A DNA stretch of 64,000 nt from Liolophura sinensis (Eukaryota; Mollusca; Polyplacophora; Chitonida; Chitonidae), in assembly GCF_032854445.1 (NCBI RefSeq), contig NC_088296.1, forward strand, positions 26,157,448 through 26,221,447. The letters are read 5' to 3'. Under the pieces are notes generated by a model. It was not told the origin of the DNA. It ran no database searches and saw only the letters and a program-made list of their open reading frames with translations. Shown here piece after piece: positions 11,936 to 24,607 of this stretch; the stretch's first letter is position 1; each line of letters starts with the position of its first letter. A program made the position numbers and the translations under genes.

Positions 11936-13834
11936 TTACCTAACCCTGCTTAGAAAAATAAATGAATCAACTGCGACTGAGAAACAGCGGAAGGTTAAAG
12001 CTAGGTATCATCACGAGAGGCCATGACCGGCATCATTACCGGATGGAAATGAGGACTGCGGACAGGTGAAGCTTGGGTAGATGACGTCTCACCAATTCTG
12101 CCCAGTAATCTGATATGTTACCATGTGTTTCTGGACACAGACAAACTTGACGACCCTCTCTGGTCCTGTAACGCTCGGTGCGTGTCATACATTCCCATAT
12201 CAGACACCATGTCCATAACTTCGGGTTGTCCATAACAACACGACGTGATGTTAAATGTACTAAAGTAACAGACTGAGGGGAAGTCATGAAATGTGCGATA
12301 AGAGGGCCACAAATACGTGAATACATGGAATAACTCGTATTTTCTAAACACGACGGTTTGCAGCGGAGAATCAGCCCCAGCGTGGTAGGTAAGACAGAGA
12401 TTCGGCCCCAGAGAGGGAAGGTAAGGTGGATAAGAAAGTGCAAATTTCAAAATCCTAACATAATTGTGGTAATTTCCGCATTAGGAGTATATACCTTTGT
12501 GGAATCACTCATAAAAGTTAAAACGGCAATGTGAAACAAAAACTTTATAATGTGATCAGTTCTGTCATATTTTGCCAAGACTGAAGTATTTCTGCCATAG
12601 ACTCTCAGATGTGTTTCATATCTTAGTGAACTAAATAAGTAACTGCGGAAAGCCAGTAATTTTCCCATCTTTGATGATTCATCCAAAAGTTGTTTTTAAA
12701 GTTATGTTACAAAACAGTGTGGTGGGAGTGACAGCTGCTGATAGATCTTCTAGAGCGATTTACTTTAAAATCAGGTGTGTCCGCTGTGTGCCTGGACGAC
12801 AATCAATTTTTCCTCAAACCGCTTGCCAGCCTCCTGATAATTTGAAGGGGAAGTCGCTGCCATCCTTGGGCAAGACAGCTCTCAGTTGGGCCAGATAGTC
12901 GTCTTGTGCAAGCAAGGGATCCACCAGTACATAATCAGGCCCGGCTGGAAGTTGCCTTTGTGTACATATCATTACAGACCAATGTACAACAATACCTACA
13001 CACATTTCACTGTAGTTTGTCTCACTGGTTACATGTACGTGACGGATGAGTTTATCTAAGCAACTCGATCCTTGTTGTGAGCAATCTTAGGACATATTAA
13101 TACATTATATCTCTGCGCTGGTACATATTAAAACAATTGATCACTTTGTGACAGGCAGTCCTTGGACATGCAAACAGTTCTCCGTTTCAGAGATGTGGAA
13201 GACAGCTTTATGGAGGGTAAACAATGAGTTCCCATTGTATCAATGTTTTTAAACTTGTAAAAGTTACATTAAGAGTGTAAAAAGAGGAGCAAAATCATGT
13301 ACATTTTTCCGAGACTGATGAAAATTATGTCACGTTAAATAAATGTGATTTTAATCGGTCGCCAGTTTGCTTATCGTATTGATCGCATATTTTTTTAACA
13401 GTTTTAGGCGGTTGTAAGATAAGGAAACCTCTGTTTGTTTGGACAAGAATATATGAAATTCACTCAATTTAATTATTATAACTCCAGAAAACACTGAGTT
13501 TTGTTCCATAAGATGACCTGGTTTATTTTTTCCCCACAATATCGTATTGATAATCACTCGTTCATTGATATATTAAGGTCTTCAATCTTCCTCTGTACTG
13601 AAAACAATCTCACATCCTCTCAGATCCACTACGGGAGGCATAATTGGCTTAGGGCAAACAGGAAAAAACAAATTATTGAAAAGTGATGCTAGCTTTATAA
13701 AACATATACGACATCTTTCAAATACGACCATTTAATCAGAATTTATTTCGAGGTTTCTTCTAATTAACCCGCATGTTTAATTTAATACGACTTCCTATAT
13801 GTCAGCCTGGTTTTATACACCGTATCTTACATCT
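11936..13834. other. Unique region, no gene called
   Basis: 1.9 kb without arrays. The best open frame is 135 codons on the - strand (12036-12443) with no recognisable domain. A short coding-like stretch on the - strand around 12770-12960 (a frame reading AGPDYVLVDPLLAQDDYLAQ, then in a shifted frame YQEAGKRFEEKLIVVQAH) could be an exon or element fragment. I do not recognise the protein and do not call it a gene. Confidence 0.45.
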
Positions 13835-16800
13835 CCAGAAATCCACTACCACTTGAAGTGACGGAAACCGAAGAGTGCTGAAGAAATCAATCATCATCCG
13901 CGGTAGAGGAAATTGAACAGAGCTCGAGAAATCAACCATCATCCGCAGTAGAGGAAACTGAACAGTGCTGGAGAAATCAACCATCATCCGCAGAAGAGGG
14001 AAACTGAACAGTGCTATAGAAATCAACCATCATCCGCAGTAGAGGAAACTGCACTGTGCTCTAGAAATAAACTATCATCCGCAGTACAGGAAACTGAACA
14101 GTACAGGAGAAATCAACAATCATCGGCAGTGGAGGAAACTAAACAGTGCTAGAAAAATCAACTATCATCCGCGGTAGAGGAAACTGAACAGTGCTATAGA
14201 CATCAACAATCATCCGCGGTAGAGGAAACTAAACAGTACAGGAGAAATCAACCATCATCCGCAGTAGAGGAAACTGAACAGGGCCGGAGAAATCAACCAT
14301 TATTCGCAGTAGAGGAAACTGATCAGGGCCGGAGAAATCAACCATTATCCGCAGTACAGGAAGCTGAACAGGGCCGGAGAAATCAACCATCATCCGCAGT
14401 AGAGAAAACTGAACAGTACAGGAGAAATCAACCATCATCCGCAGTAGAGGAGGCTGAACAGGGCCGGAGAAATCAACCATTATCCGCGGTAGAGGAAACT
14501 GAACAGGGCCGGAGAAATCAACCATCATCCGCAGTAGAGGAAACTGAACAGGGCCGGAGAAATCAACCATTATCCACGGTAGAGGAAACTGAACAGGGCC
14601 GGAGAAATCAACCATTATCCGCGGTAGAGGAAACTGAACAGGGCCGGAGAAATCAACCATTATCCGCGGTAGAGGAAACTGAACAGGGCCGGAGAAATCA
14701 ACCATTATCCGCAGTCGAGGAAACTGAACTGTACTGGAAAAATCAATCATCATCCGCATTGAAGGAAACAGGGCAGAGCTCGAAAGATCCACAACAATCT
14801 GTAGTGGAAGAAATTGTACGTCCACCACCATTCTTCAGGGGAGAAAAGGAGATAGAGCCCAAGGGATCCGAGAAAAGCCAACAGAGCTCAAGAGATCAAC
14901 AAGCATTCGCATTGAAGGAAACTAGGCAAAGCTCTAGAGATTTACAAAAGTTTGTAGTGGAAAAAATTGCACAGTTCTCGAAAAATCCACCACCATTCGC
15001 AGTGGAGGAAACTTCACAGAGCTCGAGAAATACACTACCATTCTCAGTGGAGAAAACGTGACGGAGCCCGACAGACCCACTATCATTCGCAGTGAAGAAA
15101 ACTGGGCAGAGCTCGAGAGATCCATTATCATTACCAGTGGAGAAACCTGGGTAGAGCTGGAAAAATCAACCACCATTCGCAGTGGAGGAAACTGCGCAGA
15201 CCTCGAGAGATCCATTATCACTTGCAATGCAGGAAAGTGGGCAGAGTTCGAGAAATACACAACTATTGTTAGTGGAGAAATGGGACAGAGCCTGAGAAAT
15301 CTACCACCATTTGCAGTGAAGAAAACTGGGCAGAGCTCGAGAGATCCACCACTATTCACAGTGGAGGAAACTGTGCGGAGCTCAAGAGATCCAGTAACAT
15401 TTGCAGGGGAGGAAACTGGGCAGAGTTAAAGAATTCAACCACCATTTGCAGTGGAGAAACCTGGACAGAGCTCGAAAAATTTACCACAAATCGTCATGGA
15501 GGAAACTGGGCAGAGCTCGAAAAATCAACCACCATTCACAGTGGAGAAAAACGGGAAGAGCTCAGGATATCCTTCACCTTTGCTGTGCACAAAACTGGGC
15601 AGGGCTAGAGAAATCAACTACAATTTGTAGTGGAGAAATCTGGGTAGAGTTCGCGAGAATTGAGGAACCTAGGCAGAGCTCCAGAAATCAACCTCTATTC
15701 GCAGTCGAGGAAACTACGCAGTGCTCGAGAGATCCACTATCACTCGCAGTGGAGGAAACTGGGCAGAGCTCGAGAGATTTTCCACTATCATTCGCAGTGG
15801 AGAAAACTGGGTAGAGTTGGAGAAATCCACCACTATTCACAGGGGGGAAATCTGGGCAGAGCTCGAGAGATCCACCATGATTCGCAATGGAGGAAACTGG
15901 GCAGAGCTCGAAAAATCAACAACTATTCGCATTGGAGAAACCTGGCAAGACCTCGAGAAACCAATCAACATTCGCAGGGGAGAAAACTAAGCAGAGCTCG
16001 AGATATCCAGAATCATCTGCAGTGAAATAAATTGGACATAGCTTGAGAAATCCACCACCATTCGCAGTGGAGAAATCTGGGTAGAGCTCGAAAAAATCAG
16101 CCACCATTTCCCAGCGGAGCAAACTGCGCAGTGCTCGAGAGATCCACTATCATTTGCAGTGGGGGAAAATGGGCAGAGTTCGAGAAATCCACTACCATTC
16201 GCAATGGAGAAACCTGGGTAGAGCTCGAGATATCTACAACAAATCGTCGTGGAGGAAACTGGGCAGAGCTTGAAAAATCCACTACTATTCTCAGTGGAGA
16301 AAATGGGACGCAGCCCAAGGAGATTCACTATCATTTGGAATGGAGGAAACTGGGTGGAGGTGAAGAAATTAACCACCAATCGCAATGGAGAAACCTGGGT
16401 AGAGCTCGACAAACCCACCACAATTCGTAGCGGAGAAACCTGGAAAGAGGTCGAGATATCTACAACAAATCGTCGTGGAGGAAACTGGGCAGAGTTCGAA
16501 AAATCAACCACCATTCACAGTGGAGAAACCTGATAAGAGTACGAGATATGAATCACTATTCCTAGTGGAGAAACCTGGGCAGAGCTTGAGAAATCAACCA
16601 TTATTTGCTTTGGAGAAACCTCGCAAGAGCTCGAGAAATCTTCCACAATTCGAAGTGGAGAAATCTCTGTAGAGCTCAAGAAATCCACCAGCATTAGCTG
16701 TTGTGAAAACTGGGTAGAGGTCGAGAACTCAATCAACATTTGCAGTGGAGAAATCTGGGTAGATCTCGAGAAATCAACCACCATTCGCAGTGGAGAAACT

Positions 16801-17490
16801 GCTTAGCACGCGAGAGATCCACTATCATTCGCAGTGGAGGAAACTGGGCAGAGTTCAAGAAAAACACTACCATTCTCAGTGGAGAAAACGTGACGCAGCC
16901 CAAGAGATTCACTATCATTTGTAGTGGAGGAAACTGAATACAGTTGGAGAAATCAACCAACATTCGCAGTGGAGAAAACTGGTAAGAGCACGAGAAATCA
17001 ACCACCATTCGCAGTGGAGAAACCTGGACAAAGCTCGAGAAATCTACCACAATTTTTAGTGGAGAAATCTGGGTAAAGCTCGAGAAATCAACTACCATTT
17101 GCAGTGGAGAAACCTTGTAAGAGCTCGAGAAATTCACCACAATTCGCTGTTGGGAAAACTAGGCGCATCTCGAGGAGTCTACCACCATTCACAGTGGAGG
17201 AAACTGGGCAGAGCTCGAGAGATCCACCACCATTTGCAGTGGAGGATAGTGGGCAGTGCTTGAGAGATCCCCCACCATTTGCAGTGGAGACCACTGGCCA
17301 GAGCTCGAGAAATCCACCACCATTCGCTGTTAGGAAAACTAGGCACAGCTCGAGGAGTCTACCACCATTCACAGTGGAGAAAACTGGGCAGAGCTCGAGA
17401 GATCCACCACTATTTGCACTGGAGGATAGTGGGCAGAGCTAAAAATTCAGCATCAGTCGCAGTGAAGGAATCTGGTCAAAGGTCGAGAAA
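13835..17490. repeat. 45 bp minisatellite array derived from SINE family A
   Basis: About 80 units of 44-45 bp over 3.66 kb. Two sub-families: 13.84-14.77 kb (GTAGAGGAAACTGAACAG, AATCAACCATCATCCGCA) and 14.77-17.49 kb (GGAGGAAACTGGGCAGAGCT, CGAGAAATCCACCACCATTC). The second aligns with the reverse complement of SINE A at about 45669-45716: GGAGGAAACTGGGCAGAG is identical over 18 bp, and the SINE then continues as GAAACCCACGACCACCCGCA against GAAATCCACCACCATTCGCA in the array. A 45 bp period gives 15-residue pseudo-protein repeats in several frames on both strands. No SINE head or tail was found at the array ends. Confidence 0.95.
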
Positions 17491-18229
17491 TGGCTTCCTC
17501 ACTTCCTGACTTCCGGCATCTGATGAACCAGTGCGATTCGATCTCTGGCAAATGAATTGCAGAGGACAAAATATTAGTTATCTAAAACGAGTCATCGACA
17601 CAGACAGGGTACGCAATTCCTACTGCGACACGTCTTCACTAAAAACGCGCTGCACAAAGTCAGCTCTAAACACAGAGCATATTAATGGACATTACACGTC
17701 CAATATCCAAGACATACTTTGGTTATATCAATGAGGTGTAAGATTATCGAGGGAATGATGGTGAAAATTGAACACGTTGTAATGTATCACGGGATAATCA
17801 CGACCCCGTTTTTGGAGATACGGTTCCATATTGGCTTCACCAAATACACATAGGTAAGAGGACTACCTCATATTGAATAGTTATCCATATTACCCTCAAA
17901 CACAAGGCATGTTTTATATGTGCGTACCAGATAGAACATGGTATATACACACCCAGTGCGGCTGTTTAGAGACGATCTAGAGGCTATAGGAACTTATACA
18001 AGAGGTAGTCGTCTTGAGATCGGTGCATGCAGATAACTCCGGTGATATTGAAAACTACGCGCCATAACGACACGACCATAGAAACATTCTGTCAGAGAAG
18101 TGATATGGTTTTCTGTAACAGTGTATAAAGATGTTTGTGAACTGTGATACATTTTCATGACGGCAGTGGAATAAATCCAGAGTTCATTGCACCATGCGAG
18201 TCAGATGTTTCTTACGCACTTATACACAC
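17491..18229. other. Unique spacer, no gene seen
   Basis: Ordinary sequence with no repeat, tRNA-like or coding signal recognised. Confidence 0.5.
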
Positions 18230-18836
18230 AATACATTCGCAGCCATACAGGTCTATACGCTGGTAATATGTGATATACTCAGCTCTTTTAACCGGTAACA
18301 TGTGATATATTCAGCTGTATACACCGGTAACGTGATATATTCAGCTGTATACACCGGTAACATGTGATATACTCAGCTCTATACAACGGTAATACGCGAT
18401 ATATTCAGATTTATACACTAGTTACTTGAGTGAGTGCTTGGGGTTTAACGTCGTACATAACATTTTTTTCCGTCATACGACGACGGAGGAGCCCTAATAG
18501 GGTATGTACGTGTAATGTACCTCCTTGTTGCAGGGCGGATTTCCACCGCTCTTTTATGTAGTGCTGCTTCACTGAGATGACTTACCGAAGGTATTTAAGC
18601 CGCCCATCCAGAGCCTTTATACTGGTCAACCAGTCGTTTCGCTGTGCCAATGTCAAGGGAGGAAGCTACATGTTCCTCCTGTAAGGTGTTAGGTGTGACA
18701 CGACACAGGATTGACTCTGGATCTACCGCCCGAAAGAGGAGCTCTACCAACTGAGTCATCGGGGCCAGTATGTTCAGGTCTATGCACCAGTAAATATGTG
18801 ACATATTCAGGTATATACACCAGTAAATGTGACATC
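18230..18836. repeat. ~32 bp minisatellite interrupted by a SINE
   Basis: Five or six units of about 32 bp (CTGTATACACCGGTAACATG, TGATATATTCAG) lie at 18230-18426, and two more (TATACACCAGTAAATGTGAC type) at 18771-18836. The SINE at 18427-18770 splits the array. Confidence 0.85.
18427..18770 (-). mobile_element. SINE family B, near full length, copy 1
   Basis: Non-autonomous tRNA-derived retroelement. Read on the - strand, a tRNA-like head begins near 18770 with an A-box-like TGACTCAGTTGG and a B-box-like GAGTCAATCC (18708-18717). The body has AGGTGTGACACGACACAGG on the + strand, and the 3' end carries GTTTAACGTCGTACATAAC. It matches the element at 21978-22313 over its whole length at roughly 75-80% by eye. 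No clear target-site duplication is left. It would be copied by a LINE partner, unseen here. Confidence 0.85.
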
Positions 18837-20279
18837 GCTTTGGTAGGGGTGGTTGTTGTTTGCTGATATCGCTTTGGCATGAGTCGTGATTTTTTGGTCA
18901 TTTGGCATTTTTTGGAATCGTGATTTTGACGTCGCATTGGTATGAATCGCAAATCTTTGATGATATTGCATTCATGATTGTTCAAATGGATTGTTTTGTT
19001 GACATCGCACTGATAGGCTCAATTTTCTCATAGGCTGTGTATAGGCTATACACATTTATAAACGATCAACAAGAACAGCTCTATATCAATGCATTTGAAT
19101 TGTTGTGCGCACAATCTAATGTGAGATGGCTGAAATCATCACCTGGAACGGAAAATCATTTAACAAGCTCAAGATGAGTTACAAATCAACCGTGTAAAAT
19201 ATCTGTAGTTGTGAATGCACAGTTAAGACAATAAAAAGCGACCTGTACATGTTTTCTTTGCATAGTAGTCCTTGTAGTAGCAATGTTTTACGATTGAAGA
19301 GTAAAGTAAACCTTCAGCCAATCATAACAACTGATGTTTCCCACATTCCGGATGGAAAAATGTAACACGTAATCTGATTAGACAGCGTTAAAGCTTAGCA
19401 ACTGTACTACTGTTCCTCTAAACCTGCTCTCATCGGTCAGCTTTCGATCGAAATTGGTGGTTATAAATTTGGCGGTAACATCTGTTGTGGCAGGTAAAAT
19501 TTACACCGTTTTGACAGCCGTCCATTTCCTTCATTTGTTTTCTGAAGAGGAGATCAATATGGTTAAGACACTCCTATAGGTCCCAGATCAGCACAGCTAG
19601 CCTTTGATCAAAGTGACAGGGCTGTGAGCGGAGAAATGCAAGGGTGTGGCAAACGATTAACTCTGCTCGTGTTCAGCGGAAAATATTTGGGCTTATTGCA
19701 CATGCGTGACACATTTTCCGGTTTTATGCTCTGTCTGCAGATTAGGGATCTCTGTGTGATGTTTGAGGTAGTCATTAAACTAGCCCTCTAGGGGGCGTTC
19801 TTCGTGGGTAATAAAATATTTCAGATTTATGTGCCTAATCATCGCCAGTTAGCTGCAGGTCCTGTAATCCTAAACACGTTAATATCATTTGATGATTTAA
19901 TTATAAACACGTCGATATGAGGGCCTAAAGGTCATGTAATACTATTGGCGTTCAGGTAATTAGGTCTTGTCATTTTAAAAACGCTGATACATGTTTATGA
20001 TAAATGAACAAACTGGCGCTGTAATGCTCTATATTCAATCCAGGGTATACACAATATCTAAACATGTTCCAAACACAGAACATGTCATGTAAAACACATA
20101 TGCAAGGGCTTTTGATTTTAATGCCAACGCTGGTTTTCTTAACAAGGTAATACCAGCTATATGATAAAATAAAACACTAGATAAATACCAAATCATCTCT
20201 ACATTACATCGAGTTCTTCAGATGTGTTGAGGACATCATAGGTCAAAGTGCTCGTCACAAAGCCAGGTGAGGTACAAAC
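18837..20279. other. Unique region, no gene seen
   Basis: 1.4 kb of non-repetitive A+T-rich sequence. No long frame, splice-bounded exon or RNA gene was recognised. Confidence 0.5.
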
Positions 20280-21935
20280 ACGAAACTGGTGCTGTGTCAG
20301 TATACTGTGACTGGTGCTCTCTCAATATGCTGTGACTGGTCCTGTGTCAGTATGATGTGATTCATCCTGTGTCAGTATACTGTGACTGGTCCTTTGTCAG
20401 TATACTGTGACCAATCCTGTTTAGGTATACTGTGACTGGTGCTGTGTCAGTATACTATGACTAGTGCTGTGTCAGTATACTGTGGCTGGTCCGGTGTCAG
20501 TATGCTGTGACTGGTGCTATGTCAGTATGATGTGACTGATCCTGTGTCAGTATACTGTGACTGGTAATGTGTCAGTATACTGTGACTGGGGCTGTGTCAG
20601 TATACTGTGACTGGTGCTATTTCAGTATACTGTGACTGATCATGCGTCAGTATACTGACTGATCCTGTGTCAGTATGCTGTGACTGGTAATGTGTCAGTA
20701 TACTGTGACTGGTCCTGTGACCGTATTGCTGCTATTGGTTCTGTGACAGTATGATGTGACTGGTCTTGTGGCAGTATGCTGTGACTGCTTGTATGTCAGT
20801 ATGCACAGACTGGCCCTTTGACAGTAGGCTATGATCAGTGATGTGACGGTATGATGTGGCTGGTCCTGTGACAGTATACTGTGACTGGTCCTGTGACCGT
20901 ATTGCTGCGATTGGTCCTGTGACAGTATGATGTGACTGGTCTTGTGGCAGTATGCTGTGACTGCTTGTATGTCAGTATGCACAGACTGGCCCTGTGACAG
21001 TAGGCTATGATCAGTGATGTGACGGTATGATGTGGCTGGTCCTGTGACAGTATGCTGTGACTGGTTCTGTGACCGTATTGCTGCGATTGGTCCTGTGACA
21101 GTATGCTGTGACTGGTTCTGTGACCGTATGCTTTGACTGGTGCTGTGGCACTATGCTGTGAGTGGTGCTGTATCAGTACACTGGCTGTGATGTGCCAGTA
21201 TGCTGTGATTGGTGCTGTCTCAGTATACTGGGACTGGTCCTGTGACGGTATGATGTGACTGATCCTGTGATAGTGTGATGTGACTAGGGCTGTTAGAGTA
21301 TGCTGTGAGTAGTCCTGTGACAGTATGCAGTTATTGGTCCTGTGACAGTCTGTTGATACTGGCCCTGTCACACTATGACGTGACCAGTGCTGTAACAGTA
21401 TGCTGTGACTGATCCTGCGTCATTATGCTTCGACTCATCCTGTGTCAGTGACTGGTGCTGTGTCAGTATACTGTGACTAATCCTGTGCCAGTATGATGTG
21501 ACTAGTGCTGTAACAGTGTGCTATGACCAGTGCTGTGACGGTATTATGTGACTGGTCCTGTGACAGTGTGCTATGACCAGTGCTGTGACGGTATTATGTG
21601 ACTGGTCCTGTAACAGTGTGCTATGACCAGTGCTGTGACGGTATTATGTGACTGGTCCTGTGACAGTATGCTATGACCAGTGCTGTGACGGTATTATGTG
21701 ACTGGTCCTGTGACAGTGTGATGTGACTAGTGCTGTGACAGTGTGCTATGACCAGTGCTGTGACGGTATTATGTGACTGGTTCTGTGACAGTATGCTATG
21801 ACCAGTGCTGTGACGGCATTATGTGACTGGCCCTGTGACAGTGTGATGTGACTAGTGCTGTGACAGTTTTATGTGACTAGTGCTGTGACGGTATGATATA
21901 ACCAATGCTGTGAAAGTATACTGTGACCAGTTACT
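20280..21935. repeat. 25 bp minisatellite (TGTGACTGGTCCTGTGACAG)
   Basis: About 66 units of 25 bp; CTGGT words start at 20286, 20311 and 20336. The unit is TGTGACTGGTCCTGTG, TCAGTATAC. A 176 bp block (seven units) is duplicated at about 20719 and 20895. From 21520 to 21860 a composite of GACCAGTGCTGTGACGGTAT and TATGTGACTGGTCCTGTGAC repeats about every 60 bp, showing nested amplification. Confidence 0.95.
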
Positions 21936-21977
21936 AGTGTTAGATTTCTTTCTGTATTGTTTATCCAAATGTTTGAG

Positions 21978-22313
21978 TGAGTGCTTTGTGTCTAACGTCG
22001 TACTTAACAGTTTTTCAGTCATATGGTGACGAAGGGGTCCTTAGAGTGCATGTATTGTGTCTCTTTGTTGCAAGACGGATATCCACTGCTCATTTATCAA
22101 GTGCTGTTTCAGACGACTTACCGACGGTTAGTAACCCAACACACCCGAGCCATTATACCTATACAATTCAACCAGTCTTTGCCCTAATCCCCTAATGCTT
22201 AACGCCAAGCTAGCAAGCTACCACTTCCTCTTTAAAGGTCTTAGGTGTGACCCAACCCAGGATTGACCCTGGAAGCAGACGCTCTACCAACTCAGCCATC
22301 TGGGCCAGTACAC
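21978..22313 (-). mobile_element. SINE family B, full length with target-site duplication, copy 2
   Basis: Same family as 18427-18770. On the - strand: head with A box TGGCTGAGTTGG (complement at 22287-22298), B box GGGTCAATCC (complement at 22260-22269), and a 3' end around GTCTAACGTCGTACTTAAC. The 9 bp sequence ATGTTTGAG at 21969-21977 is repeated at 22314-22322, a target-site duplication that fixes the ends. It sits just beyond the 25 bp array. Confidence 0.9.
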
Positions 22314-22322
22314 ATGTTTGAG

Positions 22323-23094
22323 GCCAGGCAGCCGATGCCTCGGACGTATCTATATCTATTGCGCGCAACATAAAAGCATGGATTTACACGTTAAGATATA
22401 TTTTACAACCATTCTGGCTAGAGCAACAGCCTAAGCTGTCCATAACGTCATAGTGATGAATTTGAATTTGCCTGGAAAACTAGATGATTCTAAAATCTGG
22501 CATTGACTGACAAGGAACACTTGGCCAACATATCAGGTACATATACCTTGACAAAGAGGGGTGAGAGGGGCTACTCTAAGAGAGGGCATCGCGTAATGGA
22601 GCCTGGAGCCAGTCTTGATATACCCTAAGGGCTCTTGTACCCGAGCCCTGATTGTCTAGGACCCAGTTCGTGGCTCTCATCCACTTACACCGCCGAGGTA
22701 ATCCGGGCTTAATGGATAACCACTTGCCATCCAATCGATAGAGACGTTTTAGAAGACACAGTGTCGTGTTCCGCTCGTCCCAGAATTTCTACAAAGTGTA
22801 CAATGTTAATGAATTTATCAGTGCTGGTTTGCCGGTACATTGTGCTAAGGTTTACAGTGCTACAGTGCGTCATCAAGTATATCAACATGATAATACTTCC
22901 CTGTGTGAAAAGCATTAAACGCCTTGGAAAGAAATTATGTCGCAATCATTGGCTGCTTTTTAACCAGGTTTATCTGGTAAAAATAACTATACATTTTAAG
23001 TTCACTTCAGTTTAGATTTCCGTACCTGTTTAAAAATGGCATATTATGAAAATAGGTATTACGGAAAATGATCGTTGGTTTAACAACACCTTAC
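22323..23094. other. Unique spacer, no gene seen
   Basis: Non-repetitive sequence; no supported gene. A stretch around 22800-22860 (GTTAATGAATTTATCAGTGC) faintly resembles 48575-48600 in the segmental duplication, too weakly to classify. Confidence 0.45.
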
Positions 23095-23600
23095 ACTCTG
23101 ACGTTGTCTGACTGTACACAAGGCAAGACCGTACACAAGGGCACCGTACACAAGGCAAAACCGTACACAAGGGTACCATACACAAGGGTACCGTACACAA
23201 GTATAGACTGTACATAATGACACTATACACAAGATAACACCGCACACAAGACAAACCCGTTCTCAACGACAGTGTACACAATGACATTACACACAAAACA
23301 AGTCTGTACACAATGACATTACACACAAAACAAGTCTGTACACAATGACATTACACACAAGACATGTCTGTACACAATGACATTACACATAAGACAAGTC
23401 TGTACACGTGGAAAGATCTGTCAGCAACCTGCGGATGGTCGTGGGTTTCCCCGGGCTGTGTCCGGTTTCCACCCACCATAATGTTGGCCGCCGTCGTTGA
23501 AGTGAAATATTCTTGAGTACGGCATAAAACACCAATCAAATAAATAAATAAATCAATCTGTCCGCAATGACATTACACACTAAATCATTGCACAGAAGAT
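23095..23600. repeat. ~33 bp degenerate minisatellite interrupted by a SINE tail
   Basis: Left part has CCGTACACAAGG words at irregular spacing, then units of about 33 bp (CAATGACATTACACACAA, AACAAGTCTGTACA) up to 23406. After the SINE fragment the same word CAATGACATTACACAC resumes at 23566, so the SINE landed inside the array. Confidence 0.85.
23407..23560 (+). mobile_element. SINE family A, 5' truncated
   Basis: Contains GTCAGCAACCTGCGGATGGT, CGTGGGTTTCCCCGGGCTGT, CCACCATAATGTTGGCCGCC, TCTTGAGTACGGCATAAAAC and an AATAAATAAATAAAT tail. This is the 3' half of the element seen whole at 51347-51609. The tRNA-like head is missing. Flanking words TCTGTACAC and TCTGTCCGC may be a decayed target-site duplication or simply array units. 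Confidence 0.9.
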
Positions 23601-24607
23601 GAAGAACGGACACAAAACATAAAGACGTGATTTACTATAACGGCATACGAACAATATTTTATTACAGTATCAGTTTTTAATCAGTACATATATTAATATG
23701 ATGTTTAGAACGCTGTCACTTCCACCCCATCACCTTCACCCGTCATCCCCCCCCCCCCAAAAAAAAAAACAGGCTCTACCCCTCCCTGGAGAGCAAACAG
23801 CCCGACAGTGTCTAATGCATCCTTGTTTGATCATTATACATTTACAAGTAGTATGACGGCAGATATCAGACAGACTATAAATGTGGTGTGTTTATTTATC
23901 AAATACACTTATCACCACTGCAAATCGTTTAAATTTTACAACAGGGAGGCAAATAATTCAATTCGAGTTTACGTCACTAAAATACAAGCTATTGTTGGAC
24001 TGGTAATTGTTAAGCACAAACACCTCTGTTCTGGTTTCGAACAATTTGTGGCCTGTTACTGAAGAAACAGTGCCATGTATATCCCCTGATTCGTGCTGAG
24101 TCTATCGCTGATACTGTTTTAACCCTCTTCAGTCGATGACAGGGTAAGACATGACCTTAATGCCGAGTGGCGTCGCTGTTTACTGTCAAATATTCATGTT
24201 CCAAACGAGACCCAGCAAGGTCATTTTAACAGGGTTATTCACACATGGGTTGCTCGTTATAACTAAGCTAGATTCTCCACAGACATGTGCTTTATGTCGT
24301 ATTGGACACATGACACACTGAGACATACACAGGTTAGGCCCGTGACGCCATTGGCACGCATCTACCTGAGCACGCCATGCTGGATTCCACCACAAGATAC
24401 CTTTTGGAAGTTTTCAGGATTAGTTTAAATTTTTGGGAATCACTTGTAGGTTTTGAACTTGTATCTCGGCAAAGTTCAGAAACTGTTTACACCCTTGTTG
24501 ACCAAATAGTAGACCGAAAACATGTCGTTAAATTACCCCTCGTGTTGGTAGTCATGATGGATAACAAATTTACCACAAAATACTACAAATATCTCCTCTA
24601 GTATTCA
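23601..24607. other. 3' flank of the second GPCR, no other gene seen
   Basis: Contains a C10-A10 homopolymer junction near 23747-23770. On the - strand an AATAAA (complement 23891-23896), about 700 bp past the receptor stop codon, is a possible poly(A) signal. No second gene was recognised. Confidence 0.5.

Noticed and set aside
12036-12443. 135-codon - strand frame
   Set aside because: No domain, poor composition, and overlapped by another 110-codon frame on the same strand.
14229-17442. Many overlapping frames on both strands in the 45 bp array, up to 200 codons
   Set aside because: Translations of a SINE-derived repeat with a 15-codon period; no frame is favoured.
21978-22313. Functional tRNA gene suggested by A and B boxes
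   Set aside because: The boxes belong to a SINE head with a 9 bp target-site duplication and SINE-type body; no cloverleaf with a clean anticodon arm was seen.
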